This document shows, piece by piece, positions 37,128-49,108 of a stretch of 64,000 bases of DNA. Below the pieces are notes generated by a model. That model did no database searches. It saw only the letters and a program-made list of their open reading frames with translations, and had not been told where the DNA came from. Source of the stretch: Sophora flavescens (lineage: Eukaryota > Streptophyta > Magnoliopsida > Fabales > Fabaceae); NCBI GenBank assembly GCA_030762895.1, contig CM061065.1, positions 78,625,607 through 78,689,606 of the forward strand, given 5' to 3'. Position 1 is the stretch's first letter, and every line of letters begins with the position of its first letter. Both the position numbers and the translations under genes were made by a program.

Positions 37128-38420
37128 TGTTAGCCCAAGTGACCTCTAACAAGTGTTGGAATCCTAGAGGGGGGGGGGGGGGGGTGAATAGGATTCAAAA
37201 GATTTTCACAAACTTTCCAAAACTTTTCTTGAATGAAGGTATAACGTATTTAACAAGAGCGCGTGGTGAATCTTTAGATGATGTAAAGGTAAACGAATTG
37301 ATGATTAAAGAAGATTATAACAAATGCAATTCAATTGTATATCAATTAAACCCTAATATGTAATGCAAGATTGAAATTAAAGAGAGAAAGGTTTAGGAGA
37401 ATTGTAAACCAATATTTTTAATGGTTCAATCACAATTTCTTGTGATCTACGTCTAATCTCACACCCACCGGTATGAGTTCCTTCACTAATCAGGATCTTG
37501 AGTACAACGTTCAAGAAATTTTACACCGGAGATACCCCACTCTGCAACCTAAACAATACCCAGGGATTCCTCACCTTGAATCCACCGTTGAAGAAGATAC
37601 CCCACTTCTTATAAACCAAGAACATCAAAAACAAGAGAGTAGAAGAGGTTTGAATCACTCTAGAAAGTGAGAAATTACAATTTGAAGCTCTAATGATCAC
37701 AATGAAAGATTGAGAGAATGTATCTTTGTGAGATTTCATGTTATTTTGAGTTTGTGAAATGATAACTAACGATTTGAACAAAAGAGATGAATAGATCTAT
37801 TTATTTGAGATGTTTGTTACGTTAAAAAACCAGATCTGACAGTTGTGAATCGATTCACAGAAGCCTTGAATCGATTCACAGAAGGCTGAATCAGCTTGAA
37901 TCTATTCACAGAGACTTACACTTCGTGAATCTATTCACAGAGAGTGAAACATATTGAATCCATTCATGAATCTATTCATAGAGAGTAAAATGCATTGAAT
38001 CTATTCACACCAATCAGTGAATCTATTCACAACATATTTACACTAAGGTTACAATCATCTTATTTGTAAATCTATTCATTTAAACTTAGATTTTCAACAT
38101 GAAACTCATCTAATGATCAAGTATTATATATTCATGCATTAAGTAAAGATTTAAAACATTTCAACATGATGAATGCATGAATTCAACTTGATTAATGTTA
38201 ACCTATATTGATTTTAATTTCATTTTATTAGCGTCTCATTCAAACATATTATATGATCTTACAAAGATACTAATAAAAACCTAAACCATTAAGAACTACC
38301 CTTTGTAGATCTAAGTCTTCAAAACTTGATATTGTTGGCACGTTGTCCTTTGTCATCTTCAAAACTTTGTACTTTAAATATCCAAGTCATACTTGGGGAA
38401 TGTGTTCATTCACAATAGCA
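37128..38420 (-). repeat. 5' LTR of element B with palindrome cluster
   Basis: The LTR begins (plus view) tgttagcccaag and has a poly-G run of about 17 bases at 37168-37185. The right end is uncertain, just before the gypsy sequence at about 38424. It has no coding potential. At 37845-38035 there are about eight copies of (gt)GAATCGATTCAC or its one-base variant GAATCTATTCAC. Confidence 0.7.
37845..38035. repeat. Palindrome cluster, core AATCGATT
   Basis: A perfect GTGAATCGATTCAC is at 37845-37858 and a second GAATCGATTC copy is just after. Later copies read GAATCTATTCAC, which looks like C-to-T change at the central CG. Spacing is about 20-30 bp. Confidence 0.85.
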
Positions 38421-38423
38421 TTG

Positions 38424-39450
38424 CAATGGAATTTGTGTCAGGTTTACCTAAGACACAAAAGAAGTATGATGCTATCTGGGTGATTATTGATAGGTTAATG
38501 AAATGTGCTCATTTCGTGCCGATCAATTAGAGGTTCTCTTTGGAAAAGTTAACCCAGTTGAACATCAAGGAAGTAGTGCCAGTGAGTATAATTTCAGATA
38601 AGGATCCGAGATTTACTTCGAGGTTTTGGCAGAGCTTAAACAGTGCATTGGGAACTAAGTTACAAATGAGTCCAGCTTATCATCCTCAGACGGATGGACA
38701 ATCAGAAAGGATGATCCAATCTTTGGAAGATTTGTTAAGAGCGTGTGTGCTGGAACACACAGGAAGTTGGGAAGAGTTTCTTCCACTAATTGAGTTTACG
38801 TACAATAACCATTTCCACTCAAGTATTGGCATGGCTCTATACGAAGCACTGTATGGAAGGAAGTTTAGAACACCGCTCTGTTGGTATGAAACTAGTGAGA
38901 GTCAGCTGATTGGATCGGAGGTGGTACAATGGATAACTGAACAAGTTAAGAAAATTCAGGAAAAGATGAAAGCGCGGTAGATAGGCTGAAAAGCTACAGC
39001 AATAAGAGCAGAAGACCGTTGGAATTCCAGGAAGGCAACCATGATTTCATGAGGGCCACTCCAAAAATAGGAATAGGCATGGCAATCAAATCCATAAAGC
39101 TCACACCTCGTTTCATAGGACCTTTTCAAATTCTTCGCCAAATTGGTCTAGTAGCCTATCAAATAGCCTTACCACTCAATCTTTAAAATTTCCATGATGT
39201 TTTTCATGTATCTCAGCTTCATGAATACCATCCTGATCCGACACACGTAATAGAGGCCGAATCAATCCAAATAAGAGAGAATCTTGAGTACGAGGTTTTG
39301 CCTGTACGGATTGAGGACCGGAGGATAAAGGAACTTCGGGGTAAGAAGATTCCATTGGTTAAGGTTGTTTGGGATGTTGTAACACATAGGAGAGGGAAGC
39401 AGACATGCAACAATGGTATCTGCAGTTGTTCGTTTCAGGTAACTTAATGT
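38424..39450 (+). pseudogene. Tekay-like gypsy integrase, C-terminal part
   Basis: The frame starting near 38424 reads EFVSGLPKTQKKYDAIWVII and meets a stop (VPIN*) near 38530. It continues at 38540-38980 with ISDKDPRFTSRFWQSL, MSPAYHPQTDGQSERMIQSL and GMALYEALYGRKFRTP, which is the Ty3/gypsy integrase catalytic core. Further C-terminal segments to 39447 are frame-shifted; VLPVRIEDRRIKELRGKKIP resembles the region before the chromodomain, but a full chromodomain is not seen. The 5' part of the element is missing, replaced by element B. Confidence 0.82.
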
Positions 39451-39459
39451 AAATTTTGG

Positions 39460-40950
39460 GGACGAAATTTATTTTAAGGGGGGTAGTAATATAACACCTC
39501 GTTTTCTAGATTAAGGAACCAGACAAGAATTAAGCATGTGTGATGGCTTAATCGTGTTTGTTAAGTGTTAATGAGTCAGTGTATCAAGTTTGAGATTAAT
39601 CGGACTTAAGCCGGACTCAGAGTGCATCGGAACGCGTGAAATCGGACAACCAGCACAAGTCAGAATGCTCAAACACTACATGGCAAATGCTCGAGTGTTC
39701 GGGGTACTCAGACACGTGGCACCACGTGCCATGTTAACATGTGTCAACAGCGTGACACATGGCCTAAGCAGCATGCAGCGCTCAAGCGTGGGGGTAGCTG
39801 GCGCTCGAGCGCCCAGCGCTAGCTCCAACCACCCCATTTTCTCTTTTATCCACTCATGCATGGCTCATCCCTCATGCACGTCATATACCTGCCTTCGATT
39901 CGTCAAACAGAGGAGGCAATGCTCGAGTCCCTAACTCATCAACACGTTGACATTGTCATTTACCTTCTTTTGAAAACTTTGCTTTGGTTCTGGCTTTGTC
40001 TGTGAAACTGTCGTAAGATTAGGGTTTATTACATTGTCGGGACTTTGTCCATGTGTCTAGGGAAAAAATCATAGCACCAGGGAGCTATCCGAGACAAGTG
40101 GCAGCAGCTGGTTGGTTAGTGAAGGTGCGGATTTCGAGACACCGTTGAACGGAACGTGACAATCTAAGGTGGGAGAAAGTATTTGACACGCCAGGGAGGC
40201 AAGCATAGTATCGTATATTAAGCTGCATGTGTAGGGTGCCCAAAACCCAACTAGTTGTCAAATAGCTTGGGGTCATTAAATCCCTAGTGAATTAGTTACG
40301 ACATGCTTATCGATGTTAGGCTAATCTTATCGTTATACGTGAAACTGTTGAGGTTGTGTTTTACTGCTTTATATGATTTATGGATATGATGTTGTTTGTT
40401 GTGTGTTGTCTGTTATATGCCTGATATGATGCTGATGTTGATATTGATGATGATATATAATATGATGTTTAGGATAATGATCTTATGATATATATGAAGA
40501 TGTTGTTGAGCTTGACTTTTTGTTATGCTGTTAGAACCCTAGTTGACACCTGAGGGTACGCTATTGAGAAAATGTTGTGAATGTGATGTGAAAGCGGTAT
40601 GTGGGTACTGAGAGGATGTGTGGATGCCTAGTGCATCGAAATACGTGTACATAAGTAATGGTACTAGTGCCAACTTAGGTTTGTGTTGCATTGCATATTA
40701 CCAAAGTGGCGAGCCGTGTGACTGGGAGTCATGCGAGGTTGGTGTTGTGGATATATGCTTTGACAGGTACATGTTTTCATGATGAACAAAAGTAATTCGA
40801 GTCTATGAGGACTATCTTGCAAAAAACGTGAAAAATGACCAACAAGCAAATACCTTGGGTTAAGGGTTTTATTTATTATATTGCTTGTTTTAGAAATTAT
40901 TGTAAATGGTTGTGTGTCTCTCAAGTTAAATTAATCACACACATACATAA
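39460..40950 (+). repeat. Tekay-like polypurine tract and 3' LTR (right end uncertain)
   Basis: After ggggacgaaattta comes the purine tract ttaaggggggtag (39474-39486), then tataacacctcg, close to the common TGTAACACC LTR start. The following 1.4 kb shares layout with the solo LTR at 45926-49108, for example the words taaggtgggagaaag and tgtgtagggtgcc. No coding sequence is seen. The end is not clear; 40950 is an estimate. Confidence 0.6.
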
Positions 40951-41334
40951 AATCTGTTTTAAAAAAGGAACTTAAAATGTCTTTAATTTGGAATTTATCA
41001 TAACATTCTTTGGCCTTTAAAGTTTTACAAAAATCATTTTCTACGTGGAATAATCGATTAGTCTAACCGATTATGCAGCTCTTAATCATGCATCAAGGCC
41101 CCCTTGGCCACTAGGCTACCAAGGTACAACATCAACAACGTTATCTTCTCACTTTAGTCATTAACACTCTGGTTCTCGAGCACCAGAGCTCAACACCTTG
41201 ACCATTAAGCATCAAGGTCCCCCTTGGCCACTCGGCTTCCAAGGTACATTATCATCTTTAAGTTATCTAGATTGTATTCACTTTGTTTGGCGTCTTCTTT
41301 TATTATTAAGGATAAATGGGGTGAACCACCCCTG

Positions 41335-41530
41335 TCCAGCTTTCTGCGTTTTGGTCAGCACAGGGAAGCACGGTCGTGCTTCCCTCAGCACGGGCGTGCT
41401 GACTGTTAAGTCAAGCACGGTCATGCTGACTGTTGAGCACGGGAGTGCTTAAGTAGTGCGCCCTTTTCTGGGATTCAAACTGGAGCACGGGCGTGCTCCT
41501 TGTTAAGCACGGTTGTTCTCAATAGAGCAT
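41335..41530. repeat. Palindrome cluster, GCACG-NN-CGTGC
   Basis: Several copies of gcacggtcgtgc, gcacgggcgtgc and mutated forms (gcacggtcatgc, gcacgggagtgc, gcacggttgttc) at 15-70 bp spacing. Confidence 0.82.
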
Positions 41531-42571
41531 GGTCGTACTGATCTGGGCATAAGGGTCATAGACCCTTTGCCAAATCCTTAGGACAGTTCATAGCTTCAAC
41601 CTATTGGCTTTTACTAATCCATTGAACATCATATTCATTATTCTTAATTGTTCTTCATGTCTTATCATTATGGGGAGTTAATCATTTAATCACAACTTTG
41701 TTATTAATGCCCCTAGAACACTCAATATTCAATCCTAGGGTCTTTAACTAATCCCTATAAACATAACCTTACCTCTCATACTATATTCATGTCTTATGAA
41801 CAATTGGGACAACATCCCTTAAATCTCATTTATCATTGTTAACGTATTTTAATGTCTTAACATCATTAACAAGCCCTATTAATTAATTAGAGTCTTGTTA
41901 ACATCATTGTTGGCATTAACATCCTCAACAATCAACACTCATTAAGAGCACAACATCATCATCATTATCATGGCAGCATTCTCATCAAAACAACAATATC
42001 ATCATAGCATTCATCATCATGAACATTCACTCATGGCATTCATCAAACATATCAACATCATCATCATAGTAACAAGTTTAAACATGCCAAACATAAACAA
42101 TTAAACATACGGATATCAATAAGCATATACAAACATGTTATCAAGTAAACAGTCATAAAGGATTTAATCAAACACCAGGGTCACAGGTTAACCCTTCATC
42201 TTACGCTACACCATAGCCTACATGTTTATACTAGCCCTTCTCCCCATACCTAGTATGAAGATCAAACCCCGAAAGCAAATTGGTCGTGTTCCCTCAAGCG
42301 GCTCGATGAGTTTCCCAATCCTTGGCCAAGCAAGAAGGGGACAACCAATTAATCTCATTCCAACAATTGGGAAAAGAGATTAATAGAGAGGGATAATCGG
42401 CTTAACTCTACCGACACTAACACGTGACTACTCTCCCAAAACTAGAGCAAGAACGCCAAGAACTTTAAAGGGTTCAAGGGAAGGGAAAGGGAAGAGGTTT
42501 CTGTCACACTAGGATTGCCCAATGTGTCAATTTTGAGGGTTACATCCGCAACTCCCGTAAGCCACCTATTT

Positions 42572-42690
42572 ATACTATCAGGATAGTATGTATGGCCATG
42601 CTTCGTGATGTACGGTCATGCATAGTTATTTTCGGAGCATTCAATGAACGGACAATATGTACGGCCATTCATAATTATGTACGGTCGTCC
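42572..42690. repeat. TATA-box palindrome and GTACGG-type words
   Basis: ATACTATC-AG-GATAGTAT at 42572-42589 is a perfect 8-bp inverted repeat overlapping the TATA-like sequence of the minus-oriented LTR. Four words follow: gtatggccatgc, gtacggtcatgc, gtacggccattc and gtacggtcgtcc. Confidence 0.75.
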
Positions 42691-42874
42691 ATACTAACAA
42701 CATAATTTGTCCGAAACACCAGAATAAGACTTATAGATAATTATCTTAGCTTTCCAACGCATAAAGATCACCTTAAAAGGACATCTAGAACTCAAGATAT
42801 GGCTAAAACGGTGAAACAGGTGACTAGGACTCTAAAAGGATTGAACCTTTCTAAGGTTAAACTTATCGATATGC

Positions 42875-42879
42875 ATAAA
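42875..42879. repeat. Left TSD of Athila-like element 1 (ataaa)
   Basis: It matches 61413-61417. The flanking DNA on both sides belongs to one split LTR. Confidence 0.85.
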
Positions 42880-44206
42880 TGATGAGTGTGATTACACCTC
42901 ATATTTCTTTATCATATTGCATGCATTTTCATGTAGTTTAGGCATTTTTAATTTGATTTTTGTTAGTTTTTACCTTGGAACAGGTAAGGCGGTTTTGTGG
43001 TGTTTTTGTGCAGGAATTGAGGATTAAAATGCTCAAGATCAACCATGATGGAGCTTGCATGAAGACGAAGCTTGAAAAGTAAGAAAAATGAGCCAAATAG
43101 AGCCCATCACGTCCTAGCCGTGACAGCCATCAAGGCCATGATCGAGCAAGGCTGAAAAGAAAAGAACGAAAAAGCCAGAACCTGTCACGGCCAGGCCGTG
43201 ATGGCCATCACGGCCGTGACAGGCCATTAGTGCCAAGTTTTCCAAGTTAGAATTCGTCACGGCCTGGCCGTGCAATATCTGTAATTTTAAAAGCTGATTT
43301 GATTTGATTTTGTAATTGCTTGGGATTCAAGTTACCCTACCTTATAAATAGGAACTAGAGGCTCGAAAATAGGAACACTTTTGGGCTGCTACCTTTGGAA
43401 AAAAACTAGGATTTCTATTCTTCTCCAATTTCTTCTCTTCTGTTAGGTTTTTTTTATGCTTTTGTTAATCAAGCTTGCTATGAATATGGCAATGCTTGAG
43501 TAGTCTTCTTATTTCTAGGAATTGGGGCTATGCCCAAGATTTGTTTATGGTGATGAATTGACGTTTGGTTTCTTATTAATTTCAATTTTGCTTTCGATTT
43601 GATTCCTATTGCTTTAATTACTCATAAATTCGGTGGCCACTTATTTGCTTGTCGTAGATACTCCAAGGAGGAACCTAGCGGTGAACTTAGGTATTGGATA
43701 TATAGGGATTGAATTTAGGACTTAAATCACGAGAGTTATAAGCGGTCCTTTGAGGGTTCACGAATTGTCACAAAGCTTAAAGGGTTCGATTTAAATTCAA
43801 TTACCATGAGAGTAGGGTTGGTTTAATTGAGCACGGTTCTTGTATCCCGGGAGGGAACATTAACTTATTTAGGATAAATTCGCCTTCAAAGTAAATTTTG
43901 ATAATTAACAAGAGGGGTAGTCAATTTAGTAACATGAACAGTCTTATTGGTAACCCAATTCCTGGGAATCCCTTTTGATATTTTGAAATCTCAGATTTGA
44001 TCTACTTTCCTATTTTGTTCTTGATTTCGTTTTAATTGCAACTTTAAATTTGATTTGCTACTTAATTCAAAAACCAAATCTTTCTTTTATAGTCCAGTTT
44101 AATTGATTTAATAATTAATTGTTATTTGAGATCACGGTCTCTGTGGGATCGATCTTTTTATTACTTGACGACGAAGCCATGCACTTGCGGATTCGAGGAG
44201 CTATCA
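42880..44206 (+). repeat. 5' LTR of Athila-like element 1
   Basis: It is 1327 bp, starts tgatgagtgtgattacacc and ends gaggagctatca. The palindrome cluster is at 43115-43275, with words such as TCACGGCCAGGCCGTGA and TCACGGCCGTGA. It contains a pyrimidine-rich stretch (ttcttctccaatttcttctc) that has expanded in element 2. Confidence 0.9.
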
Positions 44207-44212
44207 AGTTTT

Positions 44213-44230
44213 TGGCGCCGTTGCCGGGGA
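44213..44230 (+). promoter_or_regulatory. Primer-binding site (tRNA-Asp)
   Basis: TGGCGCCGTTGCCGGGGA starts six bases after the LTR and is complementary to the 3' end of tRNA-Asp, the usual primer of Athila elements. Confidence 0.88.
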
Positions 44231-44360
44231 CTGTGTTTTCTTGAATTTCATTTTAATTTTTAAATTGATTTTTCTGGACATTTTTTTTATTATTTAATTC
44301 TTTCTTTTTTTTATTTTTCTAGTGTATCTACCTTTCTCTTTGCAGTAATTTTTCTCTCTT

Positions 44361-45925
44361 ATGCGAAGATCCCAATGTTTGGAAATCTTGTTGAAGTTGA
44401 CCCCGAGATCGAAAAAGACGTTTCATAGACGTGGGAGACTACAAAGACAAGGAGAGAGAGAGGTTGATTCCCATTCCACTCATGGTGAATCTACCGGATA
44501 CCAAACCACTGAAGGACTACGTAGCCGCAAATGCTAGGGGTTTGCGAATTGGGATTGCTAGGCCAGAAATTGAGGCGGACAACTACACTATCCCGCCTAT
44601 GCTAATTGACAAGATTAGGCAACATCAATTTGGAGGATTACCCTCGGAGGACCCGACTGATCATGTGGAGACATTCTTGGAGTTCACCGATGCAATAAGA
44701 ATTCAAGATGCCTCGATTGATGCTATACGCTTGAGGTTATTCCCCTTCTCTCTGACTGGAAAGGCAAAAGCTTGGTTGAAGCAAGTGCCCGCTAATATGT
44801 TGTCAACTTGGGACCAACTGGAGCAGGCATTCCTGGAAAAATTCTTCCCTCCATCCAAGACTGCTTACCTACGAACTCAGATCACCGGCTTCTTCCAAAA
44901 GGACGGAGAATGTTTATCCGAAGCTTGGGATCGTTACAAAGGATTGCTAAAGTCTTGCCCACATCATGGGCTCGAGAGGTGGTTGTTAGTGCATACCTTC
45001 TACAACGGATTGGATTACTCTTCGAAGGTGTCACTTGACTCCGTAGCTGGTGGAGCCTTTATGAATAGACCTCTGACTGAAGCATTCAATATCATTGAAA
45101 ACGTGGCCACCAACTATCACCAATGGGGTTCGGAAAGAGGTAATAACCTGAAAAATATTTCGGGGGGTAAGTTTGAAATGAATAGCACTGATCTAATTAT
45201 GTCTAAAATTGACTCATTGAATAAATGCTTTGATAAGTTTGAAAAGGCTAATGTGAGTTCAATAGGTGCTACTAATGTTGGTTGTGAGATTTGTGGAATG
45301 CAGGGACATGACATAATGGAGTGCCCACATGGTATTGCTCCTGGATCCGGTGCTTTGGGGGAACAAGTGAACTCTTGTCACGATTTCTATGATACGAACC
45401 CGAAGTTGCCAAACTATGTTCCCCCGAATTCTTACAACCAAGGAAGGAAGAATAGCCCTTATCTCTCCTATTTGAACAACAACAACACGTTGAACCACGA
45501 ATTCCAAGAAGGCCAAGATAATAGGAAACCCGCATCGGGGTATCCTCAGGTACAAAAGTCTAAACTTAAGTCTCTTTTGGAAAATTTTGTTGAAACTCAA
45601 ACAAAGTAAAATGAAAAGTTTAGGCAACAAGGTAGGGCAGTCAATGAGGCAATAAAAGAGTTAACATCTAAGGTAGACAACTTAGCCATCCATAACAAGA
45701 TGTTAGAAACTCATATTGCCCAACAAGCTAGTACATATTCTAGAACTAAGGGTACGTTTCCAGGACAACCCGAAGTTAATCCCAATGAGCACTGTAATGA
45801 TATATACTTGAGGGATGATAAGCTTGGGGTAGTTGAAAAGGATGTGGAATGTGAGGAGGACATGAGTGAACTTGAAGAGATATAGCCAAAGTATGTCCCT
45901 CCACCACCTTACCAACCCCCAATAC
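44361..45925 (+). pseudogene. Athila-like gag of element 1
   Basis: The family start is probably ATG 44361 (MRRS), with a one-base deletion soon after. A long open frame runs 44431-45609. The capsid part has HQFGGLPSEDPTDHVETFLE, IRLRLFPFSLTGKAKAWLKQ and FLEKFFPPSKTAYLR. The zinc knuckle CEICGMQGHDIMEC is at about residues 284-297 of that frame. A TAA at 45607 and a TAG near 45883 interrupt the same frame, which continues in a proline-rich linker (YVPPPPYQPP) toward protease. The solo LTR then splits the linker. Gag packages element RNA, possibly for a non-autonomous partner. Confidence 0.87.
45921..45925. repeat. TSD of solo LTR (aatac), left copy
   Basis: Matches 49109-49113. Removing the LTR and one copy rejoins the linker in frame (PPIPFPQRLV), as in element 2. 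Confidence 0.9.
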
Positions 45926-48900
45926 TGTAACACCCTAGTTTTTACACCTAGGATTAATTATTTTATTTGGATGTTTATGTTTATTATGTTATGTGGTTTA
46001 GTTTGAGTAATTAAATTACTCTCTTCAAATTATTTTATTGGGTGCGTTAGCACTGACTCAATTCAGCGAATGCACGCTTACTAGATAATAATTACGTTAT
46101 TGTCACTAATATACCAATACAGAAAAATATTTTTCATAATATGATTAATAGAAAAGCATTTTCATATTCTCATCCTAGTTAATTTTAGAGTTAAAAATAT
46201 TTTGGTTTGACCTTAATCGGAGATTAAATTTTGGACTAAGTATTTTCTTAGTGGATCAGTTCAACTATTAATCTTTACTCTAATTTGAATTTCGAAATTA
46301 TATCTTTATCAATCTTTATTTTTTAGATTCAAAAACTAAAAACATGTTTATTTTAGGCTTAATATTTATCACTCATTATTTACCCACTAGTACAAAAATA
46401 AGAAATTCTTTCTCCTATTTCTACCCGTAACCCCTCCCCTCACGTGCTCTTTCTCTGTTCCTTTTTCCTTCTTTTTCTCTTTTTCTCTTTCTTTCTTTTT
46501 CTCCTTTCTCTCTTTCCTTCTTTTTCTTCTTTCTTCTTCTTTTTCTTTCTTTCTTTCTTTCTTTGCTTTTTTTCTTCTCTTCTTTCTTTTTCTTTTTCTT
46601 CTTCTTTCTCTTCTCTTCTTCCTCCTGACCTTTTCTCTCTCTTCCTTTTCCTATACTACCCGTGTTCTGTCTCTTCTTCAACATAACATCATATTTTCAT
46701 TTCTCTTCTTCATACAACATAACACAAACCTCATCTTCTTCCTCCCATCTAAACTAGATCGCGCCACCACCTCGGCCAGTGCGGCCATCAGGCCAGTAAC
46801 CACCGCCCGCCGGAGCTCCGACGCCGCGACACCACGCTTGGTTCGTGTCTTTGTCCAGATCGTGTCTCGGTTGTTCCTGTAGTGCGATATCGCGCTAGCC
46901 ACCGCGGTAGGAGCTGTCCGCCACCATTCTCCACCGTGGTTGCTGCCGCAGCCGCCACGCCGGAGGTCCTGGTAGCCACCACAACTTCATCTTCTTCCTT
47001 GGGTAAGTGGTTTTCTCACTTCCTTTGCTCAGATTCAAAACCCCCAAATTGATTTTGAAACCCTAACCCTAGGTTTTGATTTTTTGTTCTCAATCTGAAA
47101 TTAATTGGTGTTTTCTGAAATTGGGAGCATGATTAAGCGTCTCCCTAAATCAATTTTTGTCAATCTCTTGTTAAACTGATTTTTCTCAATTTTCATCTTG
47201 AGACTAAAAACCCCCAAATCTGTTTTTAATTTAAATCAATGAGTTTTTGAGAAATTAAGTATTTTAGTGAGTTAAATTTATAGTGTTGATGTTGAGAAAT
47301 TAATTTAGTATTTTGTCTGGTTGTTTCAATGCTTGGATCGTCTCCCTGGGATGTTTTTCATGTTAGTGCTTGCTCTGGGGAAGCAGAAATTACTTTCTGG
47401 GAACTGTTTGGAGCTGACTGCATCGTTGCCAAGTGCTTGGAAAACTCTGAACACCTTTAAGGTGGGGGAAAGAATCATCCTATCGTCGGAATTGATAAGT
47501 AGTATATTCTATAATAATTGTGTAGGGCGACCTAAACCCTACTAGTAGTCGAGTAATCGACAAGACCAAAATCACATTGGAAACCCTTTTTGTGAAACCA
47601 ATGGTGATTCTGGGATTGTAGGTTTATCGACATTAAGGTTGATTTTATGATGTTAAGGATGTTTGGCTTTATTACTTATTTGAGTTGATTGTGATATGTT
47701 GGTTGTGATAATTTCCTCTATGTGATATTTTATGATTTTTGAATATTTTGTTGATATTGTGTTACGCATGATCTGCCTGGTTTGATAAATTGCTTAGTTG
47801 ATTTTAAGGAAAGATATATATTGCTCGGAGATATTTTGTTTGGGTGAGAGTTTTGAATATGAATTAGAAGTGCCTCGCTATGATTTTATAGAAATGATGT
47901 GATATAAAGTGTAAGTGGAGGTTATGAGGAAACGCTTGAGGTACTAGATTGTTATTGATAAAAGTCAGTGAGAATCATGTGTTGCATTGTTGTTCATAAC
48001 CGTGTATTTGAGATACACGAGGTCCGAAGTTCTTGTAGACCGTTCCAAATAAGAATTTAAGTTGTACAACTATAGTGTCATTGCTTTGCATGAGCACCCT
48101 TGACAGAGTTGAGAGAGAGAACCAGGGTGTGCACCGACGGTACTGTGCAGATATAGTGTCATTGCTTTGCACGAGCATTCTCACCATGGATGTACACCAT
48201 GGATGTGAATGTGCACCAGCGTGGGGAACGTGTCACTTGGACGACTGAATGGCATCCCTAACGAGGGATGTGTGACAGGAGTAGTAGTGGCCACGTCAGC
48301 ATAAAGGTCTAGTTGCATGAGTTGAAGGGTAGAGGATGAGGTTATAAAGTATGGATGATTGCAAATTGTGAGTGATGCATGTCTGTGACTGTTATTGTGT
48401 TATATGCTATGAATCTTTTCCGCTTTTTATGATAGAACTGTTTCTTATCCCTTGCATCTCTCTGCATGTTGTATTTGTTTTATTATGAAATCGTACCAGA
48501 AGACTTGGTGGACAAACTTAATGATGAGGGATTGGACGAGATTCCCTATGAGCCGAATGCCAGAGCTCGAGTCTTGACCCATGGTGATTAGGGTCCAGGT
48601 AGTATATGGCCAGTGCGTCTTGTGAGACATTTTAGATGTTTTCAGTTGTTTAGTATTTTTGTCTAAGTCTGTGCCTGTGAGGGCTCCTACCGAGAGGATA
48701 CCCTCAATAGTGTTTTGGTAATGTAATAGATAAACTTGGGGTATTTATATATTATAATCTTGCGAATAAATTTATGTTATTAATGAAAACTGTTTATGTG
48801 CATGAAAACCAATTTGGGATTACTGTATCTATTTATCTTCTAAGTCTTTATCACGACTGGAGTTTGTATATTTATTTTTCCACTCCTGGTAGTTGATGTA

Positions 48901-49108
48901 AGACCAGAGACCATTTATGGCTGGATTAAATTTTGAAGTTATAAAACTGTCTATCAGGTGTTTTTCCAACGTCATACAAATCTCCGATTTTTAAAGGGGA
49001 CATTTCGAAAATGATTTGTGAAAATTTCTAACGCTAAACGCGCGCTTAAGGAACTAATAATTGTGGTTTTAAACTAAATGTCACAAAGGGGCACAGCGGG
49101 GTGTCTCA
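45926..49108 (+). mobile_element. Solo LTR, Tekay-like gypsy, 3183 bp
   Basis: It starts TGTAACACCCTAG, ends ggggtgtctca, and has TSD aatac on both sides. No internal sequence or primer-binding site is present, so it arose by recombination between two LTRs. It includes a polypyrimidine tract (46440-46680) and a GC-rich, CpG-rich part (46755-46985) unlike the rest of the window. I see no coding domain. Similarity of layout to 39487-40950 suggests a related family. Confidence 0.88.

Larger units (their letters stand above)
35351..38420 (-). mobile_element. SIRE-like copia element B, 5' part only
   Basis: On the minus strand it has a 5' LTR (37128 to about 38420), primer-binding site and gag, and then stops at the junction with element A. 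Protease, integrase and RT are absent. Both elements have the same orientation. Either A inserted into B and a deletion followed, or the two recombined. Confidence 0.75.
40951..42874 (-). repeat. Minus-oriented gypsy-type LTR, main part
   Basis: The LTR 5' tip is at 61418-61456 (minus view TGTAACACCCC), because the Athila-like element split it at ataaa. The plus strand has a TATA-like region at 42567-42578. Palindrome words occur on both sides of it: GTACGGNCATAC-like at 42590-42690, and GCACGGNCGTGC-like at 41335-41530. A 45-bp segment (catcaaggcccccttggccact...) occurs twice, near 41090 and 41210. The 40950-41090 part also has AATCGATT-type words, so it may belong to another LTR. No genes. 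Confidence 0.5.

Noticed and set aside
37168..37185. Poly-G run as a possible quadruplex signal
   Set aside because: SIRE-like LTR ends usually have a C-rich run in this place, and the exact length is unreliable in assemblies.
39590..39934. 114-codon open frame in the Tekay-like 3' LTR
   Set aside because: Low-complexity content, no motif, and located in LTR sequence.
42570..42700. Two separate LTRs for the GTACGG and GCACGG clusters
   Set aside because: Read on the minus strand, the sequence runs continuously from the TGTAACACC tip through both clusters, so one LTR is the simpler reading, although the end near 40950 stays unclear.
46421..46686. Lys/Glu-rich open frame and its opposite Phe/Ser-rich frame
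   Set aside because: They are translations of a polypyrimidine tract in the solo LTR.
47321..47545. Possible small gene in the solo LTR
   Set aside because: There is no domain and no splice or promoter support. It lies inside an LTR whose ends and TSD are clear.
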